This document shows positions 59,942 to 64,000 of a stretch of 64,000 nucleotides of DNA, one piece after another. The notes under the pieces are model-generated. The model did not search any database, was not told where the DNA came from, and saw only the letters and a list, made by a program, of their open reading frames with translations. A program made the position numbers and the translations under genes. The stretch lies in NCBI RefSeq assembly GCF_036245475.1, contig NZ_BTPM01000001.1, positions 1,364,001-1,428,000 of the forward strand, given 5' to 3'. Each line of letters starts with the position of its first letter. Within the stretch, counting starts at the first letter, position 1. Source of the DNA: Vibrio sp. 10N (GTDB taxonomy: Bacteria; Pseudomonadota; Gammaproteobacteria; Enterobacterales; Vibrionaceae).

Positions 59942-62374
59942 GTGTTGAAACTCAAAGGGCTAAGCGGGAGAACCTTAGTACTGATTTACACGACTTTTGT
60001 TATGTGTGTTTTTGCCATCGCTTCTGTTGTTATTTTAGGTCGCGAGTCAAGGCACGCCATAGACTACCTGCAAACCACGGGATCCAATCTAGAGCTACAA
60101 GCCGCCAAATTATTTGTTGAGGAATATTTAGATAATGCCAAGGCGCGAGTGAAGCTGGCGTCAAGCAACAAAGACATAGTCAACTTTCTTGAAGGAAAAC
60201 AGAACATCAACCTTGATTCGACCTTGCATCTCTACGAGGGTGACACCCGTTCTGTTTTGTTTGCTGTTTTCAACGCCGATAGAGAAGTCCTTTTTGAAGA
60301 TAAATTTCGCCACCCGTCCCGAGCAAATGAAATCCGGATATACGATGAAATGACGCGACTAGCTTCCAACATGATCACGCCTGCGCCTGTGTACCTTCTT
60401 CACAACGATACTGACCATATATGCATCAAAATATTTATGCCCATAATGAGCAAAGGGCGCTTTGTCGGAATGGTGTTTGGCGAAACACCAGTAGACTATG
60501 ACGAGTTATTTGGAGAATTGATTGACCCAAATGAGCGCTGGTATGCGTTGACTCAGGGTAATGTCTCCGAGTACGTGACTCAAAACGGACTTGGCGCTTG
60601 GCTGGTGAACGCGACACCTGTAGCAACAGCCGGATTAACGTTAATGCAGGGCATTAATCCAGAATCCTTAGAGCTGCAGCTCGATAGCTTTATGAGTCAT
60701 ATTTACAACGCGATCACTATAGTGATGGTAGTCAGTTTTCTGCTCGTTATGTTTGCCGGAAATAAAGTGCTGGTGAATCCGCATAAAGAACTCGAAATTT
60801 CACAGAAAGAGCTGGCGGAGAAAAACAGTGAACTGATCCTTCAAGAGCGTGAGAGTAAGCTATTGGCAATGGTAGTAAAAGCGGCTAGGGACGCTGTGGT
60901 GATCACGGATAAACATGGCGCCATCGAATGGGTTAATCGAGCGTTTGAAGAGATGACAGGCTATGCGTTGGTGAGTGTGAAAGGCAAAAAGCCGGGGCAT
61001 TTTTTGCAAGGTGAAAATACTGACCCTCAAACTACACAACGCATTGCGGACTCCCTATCGAAGGGGCTGCCAATCAAAGCCGAAATTTTAAATTATGATT
61101 CTCAAGGGAAAGAGTATTGGGTAGACATCGATATCACGCCGATTAGTGACGAGCATGGCGTTATTGACCGATACATTGCGATAGAAAGGGATGTCACCGA
61201 GTATAAAAAACTAGAAAGTAAACTCACCACCACTGCTAAAGAAGCGAACGCTGCGAATGAGGCCAAGTCGGCATTTTTGGCGACGATGAGTCATGAAATT
61301 CGTACGCCAATGAACGGAGTGCTCGGCCTAACTCAAATCCTAGAAAAAGAAATCACCGATCCTAAACATCGAGAGGCACTTCAACTCATATTAGGTTCTG
61401 GCAACCACCTGATTTCGATTCTCAATGACATTTTGGATATCTCGAAGATTGAGAACAAAGCGTTGGTGCTAGAACATACCCAGTTCAAGATGCAAGAAAT
61501 CCTTGCTCCAGTGAACAATACCTATCAAAGCCTCTGCTCCGAAAAGGGGTTGCTGTTCGAAGTTCATGATAAAACAGATCCGGACACACAGTTTGTCGGT
61601 GATCAGGTGAGGCTAAGACAAATTTTGCTCAACTTAGTTGGTAATGCACTCAAGTTCACTCAGAAAGGTTCAATTTCTGTTGTCGTTTCTAATAACGCAG
61701 AGGGACAATGCGAGCTGAGAGTAAAAGACACGGGTATAGGGATATCCCCTGAGAGAATAGACAGTGTTTTCGAGACGTTTGAGCAAGCTGAAACCTCGAC
61801 AACGCGTCAGTTCGGAGGAACGGGGCTGGGACTTTCAATTGTGAAAAGCCTCACTTTGCTTATGGGCGGCAAAATAAATGTGAATAGTGAAGTGGGGATA
61901 GGTTCCACTTTTTCGGTTCAAATTCCTCTAGCTGCAATAAAGAGTAAGGTTGATGACGTGCCAACTACCGATCTCGTTGACGCGGATTATTCCATCTACA
62001 AGGTATTGCTTGTTGATGACAATGCCATTAATCGCATTGTGGCGGCTAAATTTTGTCAGTCTTTAAATATTGAAGTGGATAGCTGCGCTAATGGTGCTGA
62101 GTGTTTAGAAATGTTTGATCCCAGTAAATACAATCTCATTATATTGGACAATCATATGCCAGTGATGAATGGTCCTAGTGCGGCATCAGAGATACGAGCG
62201 AAATATGGCGATAGTGTTCTAATTTTTGGTTGGACAGCGGACGTCATCAGCGAAAACCGACAAGAGTTTTTAGACAGTGGGGTCAACACCGTTATCGCCA
62301 AACCCTTAATTAAAAAGGACTTTGAGCATGCGTTGTTAACCTACTTAAAGGATATACAAAGTCGTTCCACTTAG
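59942..62374 (+). CDS. membrane hybrid histidine kinase with PAS and receiver domains
   Basis: An 810-residue sensor. Helix 1 (about 10-32) and helix 2 (about 257-278) bracket a periplasmic dCache-like domain. A PAS domain (about 305-425, AARDAVVITDKHGAIEWVNRAF...) precedes HisKA with H451 in FLATMSHEIRTPMNGVLGL, the ATPase (NLVGNALKFTQKG, DTGIGIS, GGTGLGLSIV) and a receiver with D736 in LIILDNHMPVMNG. It has no HPt domain, so an external one is needed. GTG start at 59942 follows AGGGA. It is divergent from the FUSC operon and may control it. Confidence 0.93.
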   Translation: MLKLKGLSGRTLVLIYTTFVMCVFAIASVVILGRESRHAIDYLQTTGSNLELQAAKLFVEEYLDNAKARVKLASSNKDIVNFLEGKQNINLDSTLHLYEGDTRSVLFAVFNADREVLFEDKFRHPSRANEIRIYDEMTRLASNMITPAPVYLLHNDTDHICIKIFMPIMSKGRFVGMVFGETPVDYDELFGELIDPNERWYALTQGNVSEYVTQNGLGAWLVNATPVATAGLTLMQGINPESLELQLDSFMSHIYNAITIVMVVSFLLVMFAGNKVLVNPHKELEISQKELAEKNSELILQERESKLLAMVVKAARDAVVITDKHGAIEWVNRAFEEMTGYALVSVKGKKPGHFLQGENTDPQTTQRIADSLSKGLPIKAEILNYDSQGKEYWVDIDITPISDEHGVIDRYIAIERDVTEYKKLESKLTTTAKEANAANEAKSAFLATMSHEIRTPMNGVLGLTQILEKEITDPKHREALQLILGSGNHLISILNDILDISKIENKALVLEHTQFKMQEILAPVNNTYQSLCSEKGLLFEVHDKTDPDTQFVGDQVRLRQILLNLVGNALKFTQKGSISVVVSNNAEGQCELRVKDTGIGISPERIDSVFETFEQAETSTTRQFGGTGLGLSIVKSLTLLMGGKINVNSEVGIGSTFSVQIPLAAIKSKVDDVPTTDLVDADYSIYKVLLVDDNAINRIVAAKFCQSLNIEVDSCANGAECLEMFDPSKYNLIILDNHMPVMNGPSAASEIRAKYGDSVLIFGWTADVISENRQEFLDSGVNTVIAKPLIKKDFEHALLTYLKDIQSRST

Positions 62375-62517
62375 AAGGGTATAGTCCACTGGCTAAAATT
62401 TAAATGCTTGCACATAGGTCATGTCCCTATAAGTACTTTTTCTGCCTTCACCGAGTCACTTTCCGCAGCTCTAGTGATATAGTGCGAGCTCAGAACACGA
62501 CTAAGGGATAATAAAAA

Positions 62518-62856
62518 ATGGAACAATTTCTAGCACGACTGGCGTCTAACCCAAACGAAATGATGTTTGAACAAACGATGCAAGTCATTGATGAGCACTT
62601 CGACTTTACGCCAGTAAGCTTTGTAAACGGTGACACGGAGAATCAAGCCGGTCAAAACAACGGCTCATGCAAAATCTTCGCTTTCGCTCAAATCAAAGAG
62701 CTGGATGAACCATCAACGTTGGCGTGCTTTGGCCAATACTATCGTGAAGATGTGCTGAAAAACCCTGAAGGGACCGATCATGCCAATATTCGTAACTTTA
62801 TTAAGTACGGTTGGCAGGGCGTAAAATTTGATGGTGTGGCGTTATCTGCTAAGTAA
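62518..62856 (+). CDS. HopJ family protein
   Basis: A 112-residue soluble protein. EQTMQVIDEHFDFTPVSFVNGD and NQAGQNNGSCKIFAFAQIKEL (split) with TLACFGQYYREDVLKNPEGTDHANIRNF (split) are the strongly conserved HopJ-type block. The family name comes from a Pseudomonas type III effector, but it is widespread in non-pathogens and probably has a housekeeping role. AAGGGAT precedes the ATG. Single gene. Confidence 0.92.
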   Translation: MEQFLARLASNPNEMMFEQTMQVIDEHFDFTPVSFVNGDTENQAGQNNGSCKIFAFAQIKELDEPSTLACFGQYYREDVLKNPEGTDHANIRNFIKYGWQGVKFDGVALSAK

Positions 62857-62889
62857 GGTTTCTAGCGCTGCGGTATATGGAAGACTACA

Positions 62890-63008
62890 GTCATCCTCAC
62901 GAAAGTGAGGAGCTCCTACCGCGTGTAGGTAACTGAAAATATTCGACTAAGTCACGTAAATCAGCTTTGCGGCGCGCTGAATGAGATTCCCTTTTTCAAG
63001 GGAATGAC
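62890..63008. repeat. dispersed repeat, copy C (119 bp)
   Basis: Same layout as the cores at 493-611 and 3122-3240, also exactly 119 bp. The right hairpin shows a paired change: ATTCCCTT/AAGGGAAT here where the others have ATCCCCTT/AAGGGGAT, so the stem is kept. The tail GCGAAATGGGACAAA downstream also resembles the flank of copy A. Confidence 0.85.
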
Positions 63009-63147
63009 GATAATCTTGAATATGGCTTAAAGTGCGAAATGGGACAAATATGCGTTATTGCCTCACAGAACTACCCTAAATAACCCACTTGAGTAGTTCT
63101 CCTTTTTAAGGAGATGAGACCAACTTGTTGCCAACTTTTTAATCGCA

Positions 63148-63179
63148 AGCAGGGAAAGTACATCACGACTTTCCCTGCT
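63148..63179 (-). terminator. long hairpin after the ABC permease gene
   Basis: Perfect 12 bp arms AGCAGGGAAAGT/ACTTTCCCTGCT with an 8-base loop, nine bases after the permease stop. The following T-content is modest, so strength is uncertain. Confidence 0.65.
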
Positions 63180-63187
63180 AACTAACA

Positions 63188-64000
63188 CTAAGCTTTTGGA
63201 TCAATTGCCTCCTGCAAACCATCGCCCAAAAAGTTAATCGTAATCACGGTGATGAGCACCATCACACCAGGGTATACCGCCGCCATTGGGTAATGCCACA
63301 TGGCTTCGCGAGCGTTTTGTAGCATGTTGCCCCATGATGGTGTGGGTGGATTGATGCCAAAGCCAAGAAAACTCAGTGCACTCTCGGTTAGGATTGCGCC
63401 GCCAATGCCAAGTGTGGTGGCCGTGATAACGGGAGCAATGACATTGGGTAAAATGTGTTGCCTCATCACAAACCAATGGCTGGCGCCATAGCCGATAGCG
63501 GCTTGCACGTATTCTCGGTGTTTGACGGAGAGTGTGTTTGAGCGCACCAGACGTGCGGCAAATGGCCAGCCTAATAGTGAAATCACCACCACTAAGCGGT
63601 AGACACTAAAGCTATCACTGCGGACTAACTCTTCAGAAAAGCCAAGCTTGGTCATATCGATACTTTGGATCAAAATCAGCAACATGATCCCAGGCAGGCT
63701 AATGATAAAGTCAGCACTGCGCATGATGACAGCATCGACGCGGCCGCCATGGTAGCCAGCAATAACGCCAAGTACTGTACCAATTACTGACGTCGCGATG
63801 GCGGCGACAAAAGCGAACGTGAGCGATACCTGACCACCCAGAAGTAGGCGAACCAAAATATCACGGCCAAGCTCATCAGTGCCAAGCTTATGCGTGTCGC
63901 TCGGGGCTTCGAAACGGCTAAAGAGATTGTCTTCGAACGGATCCACACCCAGCCATTGACCAATACTCGTCGCGTTAAAGCACAGTAGCGTCATTACAGT
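63188..64000 (-). CDS. ABC transporter permease of the oligopeptide/dipeptide type (5' end outside window)
   Basis: The last 270 residues of an inner-membrane permease; the frame runs off the right edge, so the start is not visible. THKLGTDELGRDILVRLLLGGQVSLTF is the start of the BPD_transp_1 region in OppC/DppC-type subunits (split here: THKLGTDELGRDIL, VRLLLGGQVSLTF), and the ABC-contact EAA loop reads REYVQAAIGYGASHWFVMRQHILPN (split: REYVQAAIGYGASHWF, VMRQHILPN). About five helices remain. The ending NFLGDGLQEAIDPKA is the usual OppC tail. It would partner an OppB-type permease, an OppA binding protein and ATPases beyond the window. Confidence 0.93.
   Translation of the reverse strand, partial: TVMTLLCFNATSIGQWLGVDPFEDNLFSRFEAPSDTHKLGTDELGRDILVRLLLGGQVSLTFAFVAAIATSVIGTVLGVIAGYHGGRVDAVIMRSADFIISLPGIMLLILIQSIDMTKLGFSEELVRSDSFSVYRLVVVISLLGWPFAARLVRSNTLSVKHREYVQAAIGYGASHWFVMRQHILPNVIAPVITATTLGIGGAILTESALSFLGFGINPPTPSWGNMLQNAREAMWHYPMAAVYPGVMVLITVITINFLGDGLQEAIDPKA

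Overview
The window is a chromosomal segment of a marine Vibrio. The evidence is the conserved run asnS - methyl-accepting chemotaxis protein - sdaA - sdaC - CoA pyrophosphatase - pabB - class I fumarase, all very close to enterobacterial and vibrio orthologues, together with H-NOX/HqsK-type nitric oxide signalling genes, an RpoS-like extra sigma factor of RpoQ type, a seven-subunit Na+/H+ antiporter operon and dispersed vibrio-type palindromic repeats. No rRNA, tRNA, CRISPR array, integron or prophage was seen.

Layout. 1-3,400: end of a SAM-methyltransferase gene, then a repeat-rich accessory stretch with two ~170 bp direct repeat copies (444-611, 3073-3240) enclosing an orphan membrane protein, an unusual field of short perfect hairpins (1342-1625) and a duplicated ABM-fold protein. 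3,400-7,500: two DUF1289 genes, a YjjU-type patatin, an intact IS4-family element (5022-6452, 13 bp target duplication) sitting in what was the terminator hairpin of a META-domain lipoprotein gene. 7,500-20,200: exonuclease/DUF294 pair, aspC, asnS, a chemoreceptor with a haem c motif, a PIG-V-like glycosyltransferase pair, sdaA and sdaC. 20,400-29,000: a signalling block (CoA pyrophosphatase, orphan HPt protein, RpoQ-like sigma factor, two paralogous small proteins of unknown function, an EAL phosphodiesterase, an unknown protein, H-NOX and its hybrid kinase). 29,000-35,000: pabB, fumarase, a small membrane protein, ycjX and ycjF. 35,041-35,908: a tandem array of nearly six 150 bp palindromic units. 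36,000-39,700: SLC13-type transporter with a start-codon-sequestering hairpin, followed by a cNMP-domain histidine kinase, its response regulator and a periplasmic rhodanese. 40,000-45,900: mrpAB(fused)CDEFG and a 24-codon membrane ORF. 46,000-52,900: PilZ-like protein, MerR regulator controlling a metallo-beta-lactamase gene, an overlapping small-protein pair, a GNAT gene with an in-frame stop, psiE, GST, CLCA_X-like protein, histidine phosphatase, methyltransferase. 52,900-62,400: AI-2E-type permease and potassium channel, an AaeXAB-like efflux operon with its own outer-membrane lipoprotein, and a divergent hybrid histidine kinase. 62,500-64,000: HopJ-family protein, another repeat copy, and the 3' part of an oligopeptide-type ABC permease.

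The genes fit a motile, facultative marine heterotroph: serine uptake and deamination (sdaC/sdaA), sodium/proton homeostasis (Mrp), efflux of aromatic-acid-like compounds, and layered signalling in which NO (H-NOX -> HqsK), c-di-GMP (EAL) and an alternative sigma factor sit side by side. The most unusual sequence features are the structured repeats: hairpin modules with fixed GTCAT...ATCTC ends but freely covarying stems, their amplification into a 150 bp tandem array, and the separate hairpin field at 1342-1625. Start codons were revised from the longest reading frame where a better ribosome-binding site or family alignment supported it. Family assignments come from recognised motifs and remembered homologues, not from database searches.
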